64,000 bases of DNA from Deltaproteobacteria bacterium (GCA_005879605.1 VBKE01000001.1:1-64000), one strand, 5' to 3'; positions 42,148 through 51,183 are shown, counted from the first letter of the stretch. The notes: generated from the letters alone by a model not told the origin. Numbers and translations: made by a program.

Positions 42148-42873
42148 TCAGTTAGCCAACGAGGCCATGAGCTGGCCGAACCCGGAAACGGTTTCTTTCA
42201 CTTTCGCCATTCGTATGGCATGCCAGATGTAGGCCTGGCAGCTGGTGACGACCGGCTTGCCGATCTCGTGTTCCAAGAGATCCACATCGGTAATCGTCGG
42301 CCAGCGAGGGCAGGGGACGAAGACGCCGTCGGCCTCTGGCGCTTGCTCGTAGAGTTTCTTGGCGATTTTATAGGCGGCATGGATGTCCATGTCCGTCAGG
42401 TCGGCGTTCTTTCGTACTCCATAGCCCTCGATTTTCAGGACCTGAAAGCCGGAAGCTTCAAGAAACGCTTTCATTCTTTGGTTGAGCGAATCTTCGTGCG
42501 GGGTCGCCACCACGACTTTTTTGATGTTAAGGGACCTGAGGGCTTCGACTTCGCCGGTGATGCCGGGCGAAACGGGCACCCCGAATTTCGCCGTTAACTT
42601 CTTTCCCATCTCGATATCACTGCCGTAGCCGAGCTTGGTGAAAAGCGGTGAACCGCCGATGATGATGGCATCGCACTTGTTCTCGACTAGGTCCTGGGTC
42701 GCCTCTTCAATGCGCTGGAGCTGCCGCTCGAAGTCGGCATCCACCAGCTGGCGAATCGTTCCCGTGCTGTTCAAGAGCATGAAGCCCTCCGGCAGCATCC
42801 GATAAAATTCATAGACCAGAGTATCCCCGCGAGACGGGGCGACATGGCCGATCTTTGCCCGCCATCCGTACAT
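42148..42873 (-). CDS. Asp/Glu racemase-superfamily protein (arylmalonate decarboxylase/maleate isomerase type)
   Basis: A 241-residue protein of the Asp/Glu/hydantoin racemase superfamily: RAKIGHVAPSRGDTLVYEFY, then AIIIGGSPLFTKLGYG, GVPVSPGITGEVEALRSLN, KKVVVATPHEDSLNQRMKAF and GVFVPCPRWPTITDVD. Racemases have two cysteines; here the first position reads GGS (near residue 75) and only the second Cys (VPCPRWP, near 190) remains, the arrangement of arylmalonate decarboxylase. The start at 42873 (MYGWRAK) has GGGAGG with 9-base spacing; the longer frame would translate a 9-bp tandem repeat. Substrates may be malonate- or maleate-like acids. Confidence 0.8.
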   Translation of the reverse strand: MYGWRAKIGHVAPSRGDTLVYEFYRMLPEGFMLLNSTGTIRQLVDADFERQLQRIEEATQDLVENKCDAIIIGGSPLFTKLGYGSDIEMGKKLTAKFGVPVSPGITGEVEALRSLNIKKVVVATPHEDSLNQRMKAFLEASGFQVLKIEGYGVRKNADLTDMDIHAAYKIAKKLYEQAPEADGVFVPCPRWPTITDVDLLEHEIGKPVVTSCQAYIWHAIRMAKVKETVSGFGQLMASLAN

Positions 42874-42900
42874 ATGAGTCATCCTCCCGTGTATCGTACT

Positions 42901-42973
42901 GTTCGGACCGTTCAAACGGTTCGAGCCGTTTAAGCAGTTCAAACTGTTCAAGCCATTCAAAGTGGTTCAAATC
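42901..42973. repeat. 9-bp tandem repeat GTTCAAACG-like
   Basis: Eight units of 9 bases, consensus GTTCAARCC, run from 42901: GTTCGGACC, GTTCAAACG, GTTCGAGCC, GTTTAAGCA, GTTCAAACT, GTTCAAGCC, ATTCAAAGT and, one base out of phase, GTTCAAATC. It lies 27 bases upstream of the racemase-like start on the minus strand, so it forms part of that gene's leader. If translated it would encode Leu-Asn-rich tripeptides. Confidence 0.85.
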
Positions 42974-42996
42974 GTACCGTCGCCGCGAAAAGGGTC

Positions 42997-43569
42997 TCAT
43001 TCGAGATAGTCAAAGAGTTCGGCTAAATCCTGTATCCGCTGGACTCTCGGGTGATTGAACGACTGGTTGTAAATCCGGTGTGGCATGAGCACGACCGCGC
43101 CGGTGCGCTCGGCTACATCACGACAGTTTTCATGACGGTCGTCGACAAACAACTCTATTTTCAATTTGCTGATCAGCTCGGACTTATAGTTTTGAGTGAA
43201 ATAGACCGCCGGCTGAGCGATGCCATGTTGCTTGAGCCAGTCGCAAGTTACTTCATGAATGCTGTAGCTCTCGCGCTCATATCGGTGGGTCACAAAGACC
43301 AATCTCTCTTGCCGGCTGAGATCATCCAAAAGCTTCCATTGTTCCGGGGAAGGTAGCGGCGCCAGCTGCCGCCAGAATTTTGGGTCGTTGGAGACGCTCA
43401 GGATGCATTCAGTGACGATCTCATTCGATAAGAAAGGATGATCCGAGAAATTCAGGTCCGTGATGGATTCCGGGTCGATCGGACCATTGCCCGCGTATTG
43501 TTCCATGAACCGCAAAAAAGGCGAGATGAAATCCGCCAAAACCCCGTCGATGTCCAAACCGACCTTCAT
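42997..43569 (-). CDS. HAD-superfamily 5'(3')-deoxyribonucleotidase-like (NT5C)
   Basis: A 190-residue HAD phosphatase: KVGLDIDGVLADFISPFLRF holds the catalytic DxDGVxAD (nucleophile Asp and acid near residues 6-8). LVFVTHRYERESYSIHEVT contains the motif-II threonine; KLKIELFVDDRHENCRDVAE the motif-IV DD. It resembles NT5C-type deoxyribonucleotidases and the related YorS/YqfW group, which hydrolyse 5' or 3' phosphates of nucleotides. It sits 124 bases upstream of the racemase-like gene on the same strand. The substrate is inferred from the family only. Confidence 0.8.
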   Translation of the reverse strand: MKVGLDIDGVLADFISPFLRFMEQYAGNGPIDPESITDLNFSDHPFLSNEIVTECILSVSNDPKFWRQLAPLPSPEQWKLLDDLSRQERLVFVTHRYERESYSIHEVTCDWLKQHGIAQPAVYFTQNYKSELISKLKIELFVDDRHENCRDVAERTGAVVLMPHRIYNQSFNHPRVQRIQDLAELFDYLE

Positions 43570-43685
43570 GGAGACCCAATTTAAGCAAATCGGCGATGAG
43601 GGTCAACAACGTTTGTTGGCAGCGCGGCGCGAGTGTGCTACAGAAAAAATTCAACCCAAAGTCTCAACGGCCGAGAGGAGCGCGA

Positions 43686-44924
43686 ATGGAAGAACAAGTT
43701 TTGGAGCAAGTGGATCGAGAAAGGATCGTCGAGCTGGCGCGCCACGTGGCGGATATCGTCAGCATCACGGGCGAAGAGAAGGAGATCGCTGAGTACCTTG
43801 GAAGCCAATTCGAAAAGTTAGGCATGCAGGTGAGTTATCAGGAAGTGGAAGAGGGGCGACCCAACGTCATCGGCACTTTGAAAGGAACGGGTGGCGGGGC
43901 GACCTTGATGTTTTGCGCCCACATGGACCACTTCGACAATCCCCAGGAGACGGTGGTTGAAGATAACCGTATTTACGGCCGCGGGCTGGTGAACATGAAA
44001 GCGGCCTTTCCCTGCTACATCGAGGCGGTCTCAGCGATTCAAAAAGCGGGAGTGAAGCTCAAGGGGGATATTATTATCTCCGGTGTTGTCGGCGAGATTG
44101 AAAAAGCCCAGATCGGACGATTTCAGGGCAAGACTTATCGCGGCGCCGGCGTCGGCGCGCGTTACATGATGGATCACGGTGTGATGGCGGATATGTGTAT
44201 CATCGGCGAGCCCACCGGCCTGCAGCTTCAGATCGGCAATGCCGGACTGGTGTGGGCGCGGGTCAGCATCGACGGGAAAGCGACGAAGTTCGTGCTCGCT
44301 GCGGCGAAGGTCGCCCAGGCGATCCAGGATTGGGAGAGAGATTATCAACGAAAGTACAAACACAAGTTCATGTTGCCCACGGTTCAGATCGGCGCCATCG
44401 AAGGGGGAAACCCCTTCAAGCCCGGCACGCGGCCGACGACGGATATGTTTGTGATCGTAAAGACATTGCCCGGCACGCCGCCGTTGGCGATCCAACGGGA
44501 GATCGAAGCGGTTTGCGAAAAAGTTCGCAAACGGGAAAGCGATATTCTCGACATCCGCGTCGATCTCTACCTTTCCACGGACGGTTATGAGATCTCCAAG
44601 AGCGAATATGTGGTAAAGGCGATGGAAAGAGCTCACAAGACGGTATTCGGCAAGCCAGTTCCCTATGCGAAACCTATTCGCTACGGCATTACGAGCGATG
44701 GGTCGCGCATTGCCGCCTACGGTGTTCCGAGCATCACTTACGGTCCGGGTTTTGGCACGCACCTCGTCGATCCGACGGAAACCAAAGCGCTGGCGGAGTG
44801 GGATACGCCGACCGGAGTCAGGAGGGGAGTCGGCATCGAGAATATGGTCAACTGTGCCAAGGTTTATGCGGTGGCCGCGGTGGACGTTTGCAACAAGAAA
44901 AGGGCAGAGGTAGCGAAATCGTGA
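43686..44924 (+). CDS. M20 family metallo-hydrolase (ArgE/DapE-like deacylase)
   Basis: A 412-residue M20-family enzyme that removes acyl groups from amino acids or related amides using two metals. Motifs: LMFCAHMDHFDNPQ with the first His and the Asp, YGRGLVNMKAAF, VGEIEKAQ with the catalytic/metal Glu, CIIGEPTGL, and the C-terminal YGPGFGTHLVDPTE with the last His. The dimerisation lid, which in relatives reads GxAxHxSxPxxGxNAI, is shortened here to DGKATKFVLAAAKVAQAI, losing the usual lid His. The ATG at 43686 follows GAGGAGCG. The binding-protein-like gene follows 9 bases downstream. Confidence 0.85.
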   Translation: MEEQVLEQVDRERIVELARHVADIVSITGEEKEIAEYLGSQFEKLGMQVSYQEVEEGRPNVIGTLKGTGGGATLMFCAHMDHFDNPQETVVEDNRIYGRGLVNMKAAFPCYIEAVSAIQKAGVKLKGDIIISGVVGEIEKAQIGRFQGKTYRGAGVGARYMMDHGVMADMCIIGEPTGLQLQIGNAGLVWARVSIDGKATKFVLAAAKVAQAIQDWERDYQRKYKHKFMLPTVQIGAIEGGNPFKPGTRPTTDMFVIVKTLPGTPPLAIQREIEAVCEKVRKRESDILDIRVDLYLSTDGYEISKSEYVVKAMERAHKTVFGKPVPYAKPIRYGITSDGSRIAAYGVPSITYGPGFGTHLVDPTETKALAEWDTPTGVRRGVGIENMVNCAKVYAVAAVDVCNKKRAEVAKS

Positions 44925-44933
44925 GGGAAAATC

Positions 44934-45815
44934 ATGGATCTAACTTTTGCGCACTATCGAAACCGTTTTTGCATGTTTCGTACCTATTATGCTCTGGCCG
45001 CCGGCAAGGTGAAGCCTGACGGTTTTAACATGAAGGTCATCGAGTTGCCGGACCCGCCGAGCCATGAGCAGGAAGAGGCATTGATTCGCGGCGACGTGCA
45101 AGTCGCGAATCTATACTTGCCCAACTTTCTACACCGCAAGCTCGCGGGCGCGCCGATCATCGGCCTCTGCACCGAATGGAAGTCGACGGTGAAGGGTAAT
45201 GGCGTTTTCGTGCGCGCCGATGGTCCCGTGCAAAAACCGCAAGATCTCGGGGGCAAACTCATCGCTACCCATCAAGGGGCACATGCGTTTCATCGTTACC
45301 TGCTGCGCCGAGCGTATGGCGTGGATGACGCAACGCTCCGTTGGGAGTCTTACCCGCAGGAGCAGCTGCTCGACGTGCTGAAGAGTGGCAGAGTCGATGC
45401 GGTGGTCTTGCTCGACCATTTCTTTTTTCGTGGCGAGGTCGCGGATGATGTCCGTTGCTTGTACACGGACGGCGAAGCTTGGAAGATGCTTCACGGCTTC
45501 GATCAAATGATCAAGCATATGATCGCGGGAAGGGAGGATCTGCTCCGAGAACATCCGGAGCTGAAGGACAAGCTCCTGAAAGTTTTCCGAGCCTCTTTCT
45601 CCTATAGCGAGCGGCACCTGGATGAGATCGGCGATGCCTTCATCCAGCGCTACGGCGGGGATAAAGAGGCGCTGCTGGCATCGGCCCGCTATCCGAAGAT
45701 CGAGTTTACCTTCACTGAAGAGGAACAAAAGCTTGCCGAAGCGGAGATGGAGATGTTGGTCGACGTCGGGCAGATTTCGCGCAAGGCACCGCTGTCGTCA
45801 TTCTTCGCGATGTAA
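44934..45815 (+). CDS. Cytoplasmic substrate-binding-fold protein (SsuA/NMT1-like, no signal peptide)
   Basis: A 293-residue protein with type-II periplasmic-binding fold features but no signal sequence: it begins MDLTFAHYRNRFCMFRTYYA. Blocks are FNMKVIELPDPPSHEQEEAL, GDVQVANLYLPNFLHRKLAG, QKPQDLGGKLIATHQGAHAF, LKSGRVDAVVLLDHFFFRGE. Such unsecreted relatives include 4,5-dihydroxyphthalate decarboxylase-like and other enzymatic variants, so an intracellular enzyme or sensor is possible. It follows the M20 gene by 9 bases, indicating co-transcription and possibly one pathway. The cytoplasmic location is inferred from the N-terminus. Confidence 0.8.
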   Translation: MDLTFAHYRNRFCMFRTYYALAAGKVKPDGFNMKVIELPDPPSHEQEEALIRGDVQVANLYLPNFLHRKLAGAPIIGLCTEWKSTVKGNGVFVRADGPVQKPQDLGGKLIATHQGAHAFHRYLLRRAYGVDDATLRWESYPQEQLLDVLKSGRVDAVVLLDHFFFRGEVADDVRCLYTDGEAWKMLHGFDQMIKHMIAGREDLLREHPELKDKLLKVFRASFSYSERHLDEIGDAFIQRYGGDKEALLASARYPKIEFTFTEEEQKLAEAEMEMLVDVGQISRKAPLSSFFAM

Positions 45816-45849
45816 CTCTCGGTTTATAAATAACAGCGTAGATTCACTG

Positions 45850-46839
45850 ATGGCTTCAACTGTTGCTAACGGACAACTCAGCCGACGGCAATGGAGCCGA
45901 TTTGCCGCCGCTGTTCTTCTCACATGCAGCCTCTGTTCCTGCGCAGTTGCCCAACGACAGGAAAGCGATGCTTCCCGATTGCGCGAAACCGCCGCTCTCG
46001 TAGAAGAAGTCAAAGCCTTCGAAAAGTCTCTCGGCATCGAGCCGACGGCGGCCTTGAGTCAAACCACGCGAAATGCACCTGCGCTTTCGATGCTGTGGTT
46101 TTGGATGCAGCGCTTGGGGACTCTGGCGTTGCGCAAGCCTGTCGATATCCGCATGGCCATTGGTTTCTCCACCCTTAAAGAGCAATTAAAGTTAGAGCAA
46201 GTCTATCGAGTCGACGGTTACAGCGTGTATTACCGTCAGGGAAACGAGTTCGCCGATCCCCGCTCCATTGCCACGGTCGGCTTCGCCGAGGAGGGCATGG
46301 TGAGACGAGTCAAGGTCATTCTCCACGAAGATCTTCACGGCGACAAAAACTTCGATTTACCCTGGGATATTGAAGAATCCATCGTCACGCCACTAGGGTC
46401 GCTAGCGGCGGTGGAATTCTTCAAGCACAAGGGTGACATCGAAAACCTGAGGCGAGCGCTGGCATCCGTCGATGAAGAGAGAGAGTTTTCGCGCCAATTG
46501 AACGATTTGGCCAAAGAGGCCAAGCGTCTGTTCGAGACCGAGCCGCTGGAACAAGCTAAACACAAAATCCTCGATTCGATTGGATCTTATGCGATTTATT
46601 CTCGTCAATTTCGGCGCCAAATTGCCGGGCAAAACCCTTCCACCGTTCTTGAAGCGAAGCTCAGTCACGATCTCGCCTACTATCGGTATTTCGATACCAT
46701 CGCCGCGCTATCGGAAAAAGCGCCGGATTTGAGAACGCTAATTGAGGACCTTAAAAATCTTCCCGACGATGCCGGCTTCGAAACTTTGGAAAAATACCTG
46801 CAGGATTTAAATTCGAGGTATAGCGCCAGACAAAGATAG
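45850..46839 (+). CDS. Lipoprotein with HEDLH (HExxH) motif, putative metallopeptidase-like
   Basis: A 329-residue protein starting at the ATG at 45850; the open frame upstream is shadow of the previous gene. A lipoprotein-type signal (FAAAVLLTCSLCSCAVAQ) has the lipobox LCSC near residue 30. Near residue 160 it has VKVILHEDLHGDKNFDLPWD, matching HExxH, followed 15 residues later by the glutamates of WDIEESIVTP. That is the pattern of gluzincin-type zinc sites, for example the DUF2265-like aminopeptidase group. The rest is helical. I do not know the family with certainty; the peptidase idea rests on these residues. Confidence 0.6.
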   Translation: MASTVANGQLSRRQWSRFAAAVLLTCSLCSCAVAQRQESDASRLRETAALVEEVKAFEKSLGIEPTAALSQTTRNAPALSMLWFWMQRLGTLALRKPVDIRMAIGFSTLKEQLKLEQVYRVDGYSVYYRQGNEFADPRSIATVGFAEEGMVRRVKVILHEDLHGDKNFDLPWDIEESIVTPLGSLAAVEFFKHKGDIENLRRALASVDEEREFSRQLNDLAKEAKRLFETEPLEQAKHKILDSIGSYAIYSRQFRRQIAGQNPSTVLEAKLSHDLAYYRYFDTIAALSEKAPDLRTLIEDLKNLPDDAGFETLEKYLQDLNSRYSARQR

Positions 46840-46865
46840 AACACACGGGCTCGCTTCTTTACCGT

Positions 46866-49346
46866 CTAACGTCCGAGGCAATCCTTGAGGCCTTTCCGAA
46901 TGAGATCCTCCGTGGAGCTCTTTTTTCGTTCCTTGCGATCTGAAGGCGCCGATTCTTCTTTAGGAGAAGCGGATTCTTTCTTGCCTAAAAACCGTTGTTG
47001 AAGTTCTTCTGTCCCTTTTTGCAGGAAGCCGCGCTGAAGCGACTTAGCAAGATAGCTGGCATCGGGTTTGGGTTTTACTTTAGGTAGTTTGCCGGTCACT
47101 GAAAAGGGAATCTCCAGTTGCTTTTGGTCGTTGAACAGATATTTGATCTCACGGGCCGATCCGCCTATGTCGGCGGACAGTTGGGGAGAAAGCATCAGCG
47201 AGGAGCGGAAGTTCACGTTCCTTTCAAAGTCGACCCATCCGTTTCCATCGACGTTAAAATCGGCCCCGGTGATGCGGAGATTTTTGACGTTCATCCGCCC
47301 GTTTGCCAAATCAAAGTCGGCCTTTAATTCCTTAAACTGGGTATCCTTGGCTTCGAACGTTTCGGGATATTTCTTTCGAATCGCCGGTTTGATCATGTTG
47401 GTCAACCCGGGCATGCCTGTTGCTCCCGAGAGAACGCTGTCGGCGAGGTTGAAGTTGAGGAGCGCCCCGTCTAACACTTCCGCCTGTCCCTGGCCGCGGA
47501 GCGCGGGCTTCATCTCTTCCCAGGTTTTGCCGCTGCCCGTGACCTTCATATCCGCGTTCAACCGCCCGCGGATGTCTCTTTGTGAATCGTTTTCGGCCTT
47601 TGAGCCAAAGGTACTGTACAATTCTTTGAGATCGACTCCCCGGACTTTGGAAGCGAGGGAAAAATTGGGCACTGGACCTTTGAAGGCGTATTCTCCCTCT
47701 GCTTGCACGGCGCCGTTCAGGGCATTGACGTTGAAATTGCGGATGTGGGCGACTTTATCCGCCATGGAAAGGGTCGCTTGGAGATCTTTGTAGTCGATTG
47801 CGTAAAGGCTTCCATTGCTCGAGGCGATCTTCCCCTGGGCTGTAACATTGCCATTTTGTATGCCGACTTGCCCTTCACTGCTGAGGTTATGGATCACGTC
47901 TTTTTTTCGCTCTTCAGACAAAGCCGCTTGAAATTCCCCCGGAGATAGTTCGGGTGTGGATATCTTGTAGGTGACGGTGAGCGGAGAAAATCTTTCGATA
48001 GTCGCTGCCAGGCGGATATTGGAATTGCCTAACTTCAATGTCATTTCTTTAATATCAGCCCGCTGCCCTGTAAAGTTAATCTTCGTATTCAGATTCTCGA
48101 TGGGCTTGGAAAACTGAGGGGGCTTGGCGCTCGCGTTCTCTAAGCTGGCGTTACCCTGGATTTGCGGGGTGGCTCCTTTGCCGACCTCGCCGCGAATGGT
48201 TCCGCGGACCTGCATTTTTCCTGAAAGCTGATAGCCGGCGATGGCGGGAATAATTTTTTCCCAACCATCCAAAGATACCGGCTTGGAGTCGATGGACAAA
48301 TTCAGCAAGGTGCGGTCGCCTAGTCTCACCTCTCCTTTGCTTGCGAGCTCCAGATTATGCAATTTAATCTCGGCTTGCCGAAGAACGATCCTATCGCCGG
48401 CGTGTTGCGCGTCGGCCGAGATTGTCAGAGGTATGCCGGGCTGCTTTTGGAAAGAGTTGCCCAAGCGGATCGACCCGTCGTTTCCTACAATCTGTCCTTT
48501 GAGCGCAAGATTTTTGAGAGTTCCTTTTAGTTTTAGATTCTCGATTCTGAAGACTCCCGCAAGATCCAAATTCTTCGGCAGGGCGCTCCTGACCTTCGGC
48601 ACCGCGGCTTCCAGTTGACTGAGGTCGAGCGGATCGACATTGATCTCGCCGTCCAAGGGGACGTCACGAAAGTCAGCGCCCCGAGAAAGAGGACCGACGG
48701 CGGTCTTGATTTTGAGATTCTGCTTCGAGGCGAACAGGGCAGCCGCCAGGTTGACGGTGAAAGGCCTGTCGAAATCCAGGTCTTCCACCTCCAAGTTGAT
48801 CTGTCGAAGCTGAAGATTGGTGCCGTCCTTCTGGTCTCGATAGCTTACGTCTCCAGCCGAAATATCGACGAGGGATACGAAAAAAGTCGAAGGCGCCTCT
48901 TTCTCCTTGGGAGCGGCTTCTTTCTTTTGCTTTTTGGCGCCGTCCTCCTTTTCGGTTTTTGCGATGGTGGAGAAATTAAAATCGCCCTTTGCGTTTCGAA
49001 TGATGCTTATGGCGGGATTGTGGAGAATCAGCTTTTTAACCCGCACGTCCCTGCGCAAGAGGGGCAGAAACTTGAGGTTGACTTGCAGATCTTTGGCGCG
49101 GACAAATTCAGCCGACGAAAATGCCGGATCGTCTGACATGGCGAAATTGGTTAATCGAAAACCGATGCCGTTCCAGAGGCTGACCTCGACGTCATCCACT
49201 GAAACTTTACGGCCAAGCGCCTGCTCGGCTTGACTGATCAAGTAGTCTTTGTTGCGCGCGATATACGAATTGACGTTGAGTACCGCGACAACACCGGCCA
49301 CGCACAATAAAAGCAGGACAACCCCAACTATAATCCACTTGCGCAT
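46866..49346 (-). CDS. AsmA family protein
   Basis: An 826-residue envelope protein of the AsmA family: an N-terminal signal-anchor helix (WIIVGVVLLLLCVAGVVAV) is followed by the AsmA opening ALGRKVSVDDVEVSLWNGIG, long beta-helical repeats, and a C-terminal AsmA_2-type region with NFNLADSVLSGATGMPG, ADFDLANGRMNVKNLRITGA and DFNVDGNGWVDF. The C-terminus is charged. AsmA-like proteins span the periplasm and help phospholipid transport to the outer membrane. The start at 49346 follows CGGAGA. It converges on the lipoprotein gene. Confidence 0.9.
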   Translation of the reverse strand: MRKWIIVGVVLLLLCVAGVVAVLNVNSYIARNKDYLISQAEQALGRKVSVDDVEVSLWNGIGFRLTNFAMSDDPAFSSAEFVRAKDLQVNLKFLPLLRRDVRVKKLILHNPAISIIRNAKGDFNFSTIAKTEKEDGAKKQKKEAAPKEKEAPSTFFVSLVDISAGDVSYRDQKDGTNLQLRQINLEVEDLDFDRPFTVNLAAALFASKQNLKIKTAVGPLSRGADFRDVPLDGEINVDPLDLSQLEAAVPKVRSALPKNLDLAGVFRIENLKLKGTLKNLALKGQIVGNDGSIRLGNSFQKQPGIPLTISADAQHAGDRIVLRQAEIKLHNLELASKGEVRLGDRTLLNLSIDSKPVSLDGWEKIIPAIAGYQLSGKMQVRGTIRGEVGKGATPQIQGNASLENASAKPPQFSKPIENLNTKINFTGQRADIKEMTLKLGNSNIRLAATIERFSPLTVTYKISTPELSPGEFQAALSEERKKDVIHNLSSEGQVGIQNGNVTAQGKIASSNGSLYAIDYKDLQATLSMADKVAHIRNFNVNALNGAVQAEGEYAFKGPVPNFSLASKVRGVDLKELYSTFGSKAENDSQRDIRGRLNADMKVTGSGKTWEEMKPALRGQGQAEVLDGALLNFNLADSVLSGATGMPGLTNMIKPAIRKKYPETFEAKDTQFKELKADFDLANGRMNVKNLRITGADFNVDGNGWVDFERNVNFRSSLMLSPQLSADIGGSAREIKYLFNDQKQLEIPFSVTGKLPKVKPKPDASYLAKSLQRGFLQKGTEELQQRFLGKKESASPKEESAPSDRKERKKSSTEDLIRKGLKDCLGR

Positions 49347-49696
49347 GCTTTTTTCTCCGCGGGTATGGCGACGCAAATTGTCTCGACCACGGCGGCTACT
49401 TCCAGGAATGGGACAAAAGGAGGGATGAGAACCGTGAGATTGATAATAGTCGCCGGATAAAATTTAGCAAAAAAATGGTCTCGATTTAAGCCAAGCTCCA
49501 AAGCTTTTCTTCCATATTGTACTCTGATCCCTTTTGTCAAGATAGAGAGGCCAACTCAAGTCGAGAAGTGAGAAGACCTTCCGAAAAACGCAACAACCAG
49601 TTTTTTCGCGCTCAAGGAAATGCGCCGATCTGCGGCGCTTGTGAGAAAAGCGCCAAAAATTATAGGATCTTATAAACGAAATTATTTGGAGGCTGT
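49347..49696. other. Intergenic region between asmA-like and PPOX genes
   Basis: About 350 bases without a recognisable gene. The minus strand has a TTGACA (49535-49540) that may belong to the AsmA promoter, though its -10 is poor. GCGCCG and CGGCGC form a small hairpin near 49622-49640. Nothing else stands out. Confidence 0.4.
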
Positions 49697-50110
49697 ATGG
49701 AAATTGTCGAGGCGGAGGAATTCTTGAAACACAACCATCAAGGCGTGCTGGTGGCGCGCAAGCGCGACGGTTCGCTGCAGATGACCCTGGTTTCTTCGGT
49801 TATCGACGGGCAAGGCCGGGTGATCCTCACCGCGCGGGAGAGAACTTACAAGGTAAAAAACATTCGGCGCAACCCCCAGATCTCCCTGCTGGTCTTCGGC
49901 GATCGATTTCATGGATCCAATTACATCCAAATCGACGGCAGGGCGGAGATCGTCCGACATCCGGAGGCGATGGATATCGTGATCGATTGGTACCGGCAGC
50001 TTAACGGCGAGCATCCGAAGTGGGACGAGTACAGAGAGAAAGTGAAAGCCGAAGGCCGCATCGCTATGCGTGTTACCATCGAGAAGGTCGGGCCACAAAA
50101 TAGGCGCTAG
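49697..50110 (+). CDS. PPOX-class flavin-dependent oxidoreductase (F420/FMN split-barrel)
   Basis: A 137-residue split-barrel protein of the pyridoxamine-5'-phosphate-oxidase-like group: LKHNHQGVLVARKRDGSLQM, then VILTARERTYKVKNIRRNPQ, YIQIDGRAEIVRHPEAMDIV, and RIAMRVTIEKVGPQ. The RxxYKxxNIxRNP stretch resembles F420-dependent PPOX proteins. Reductase or oxidase activity on unknown substrates is expected. An ATTTGGAGG site precedes the ATG. PPK2 follows 54 bases later. Confidence 0.87.
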   Translation: MEIVEAEEFLKHNHQGVLVARKRDGSLQMTLVSSVIDGQGRVILTARERTYKVKNIRRNPQISLLVFGDRFHGSNYIQIDGRAEIVRHPEAMDIVIDWYRQLNGEHPKWDEYREKVKAEGRIAMRVTIEKVGPQNRR

Positions 50111-50164
50111 CCGAAAGGATCAGCATCCAGGCCGAGCATAATCATCCCCTTGCGGAAGGATGCA

Positions 50165-51034
50165 ATGAGAGTCCATGCAAAAGATTTTCGCGTGCGCGAA
50201 GGAAACAAGATCGATCTCAAAGAGTGGACGACGCGGGTGGACCCGTATTACCGCTCAAAGAAGCAGTACAAAAAAATACTTCGCGAGCACATCACGGAGA
50301 TGAGCGCGCTGCAAAATCTTCTTTATGCGTCGAACAGCTATGCCGTGCTGATTATTTTCCAGGGCATGGATGCCGCCGGCAAAGACAGCGCCATCAAGCA
50401 TGTGATGTCCGGCGTCAATCCTCAAGGCTGCGAGGTCCATAGTTTTAAGCATCCGAGCATGGAGGAGCTAGAACACGATTTTTTGTGGCGCACCACTCGT
50501 TACCTGCCGGAGCGCGGTCGCATCGGCATCTTCAATCGTTCTTACTACGAAGAAGTGCTGATCGTTCGAGTCCACCCCGAGATTCTCCACAGCGAGGGGC
50601 TGCCGAAAGAACTGCTCGACGAAAAGACCATCTGGCGGGACCGGTATCGTTCCATCGTGGATTTGGAAAACCATCTTTACCGCAACGGAACCCGCATCGT
50701 TAAATTTTTCCTCCACGTTTCCAAGGACGAGCAGCGCCGCCGCTTTCTTGCCCGCATCGACGAGCCGGATAAGAACTGGAAATTCAGCCGGGGCGACCTC
50801 GAGGAGAGGAAATTCTGGAACGACTACATAAAGGCCTATGAAGCCTGCCTGAGCGCGACCAGCAGCCGGGAGGCTCCCTGGTATGTCGTACCCGCCGATG
50901 ACAAGAAAAACGCCCGCTTGATCATCTCCCGGACCATCCTCGACACTTTGCATGGGCTCAAGATGGCTTACCCGGAGCTGAGCAAAAAACAGCAGAAGGA
51001 ATTGCGCGAGCTGCGAAGATTGCTTACGAAGTAA
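50165..51034 (+). CDS. Polyphosphate kinase 2 family protein
   Basis: A 289-residue PPK2 enzyme, transferring phosphate between polyphosphate and nucleotides. Motifs: [20 protein letters not shown] (Walker A, near residue 65-85), [20 protein letters not shown] with the Walker B aspartate replaced by asparagine-rich FNRSYYEE typical of PPK2, and [20 protein letters not shown] with the lid. The start at 50165 follows GGAAGGATG; five extra residues are possible. Class I/III PPK2s generate NTPs from NDP or NMP; the class cannot be assigned here. Confidence 0.92.
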   Translation: MRVHAKDFRVREGNKIDLKEWTTRVDPYYRSKKQYKKILREHITEMSALQNLLYASNSYAVLIIFQGMDAAGKDSAIKHVMSGVNPQGCEVHSFKHPSMEELEHDFLWRTTRYLPERGRIGIFNRSYYEEVLIVRVHPEILHSEGLPKELLDEKTIWRDRYRSIVDLENHLYRNGTRIVKFFLHVSKDEQRRRFLARIDEPDKNWKFSRGDLEERKFWNDYIKAYEACLSATSSREAPWYVVPADDKKNARLIISRTILDTLHGLKMAYPELSKKQQKELRELRRLLTK

Positions 51035-51183
51035 GCTTTACAGGCGATGGCTGTGGCCGGGCAATTCTCCTTCGGCTGGATTGAATGGTCCGGGACGCCG
51101 AGCAACTCCTTCCGGCTTCCACGCCATCGGCGTAATTTGAAGGGGCATTGAGCCGATGCTATCTTGAGTGGCTGGTACGCGGT

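Noticed and set aside
42901-42973. CRISPR-like array
   Set aside because: Units are 9 bases and contiguous, with no spacers; it is a simple tandem repeat.
45622-45849. Upstream extension of the HEDLH lipoprotein
   Set aside because: It is an Arg-rich shadow of the binding-fold gene, and a signal peptide starts only at 45850.
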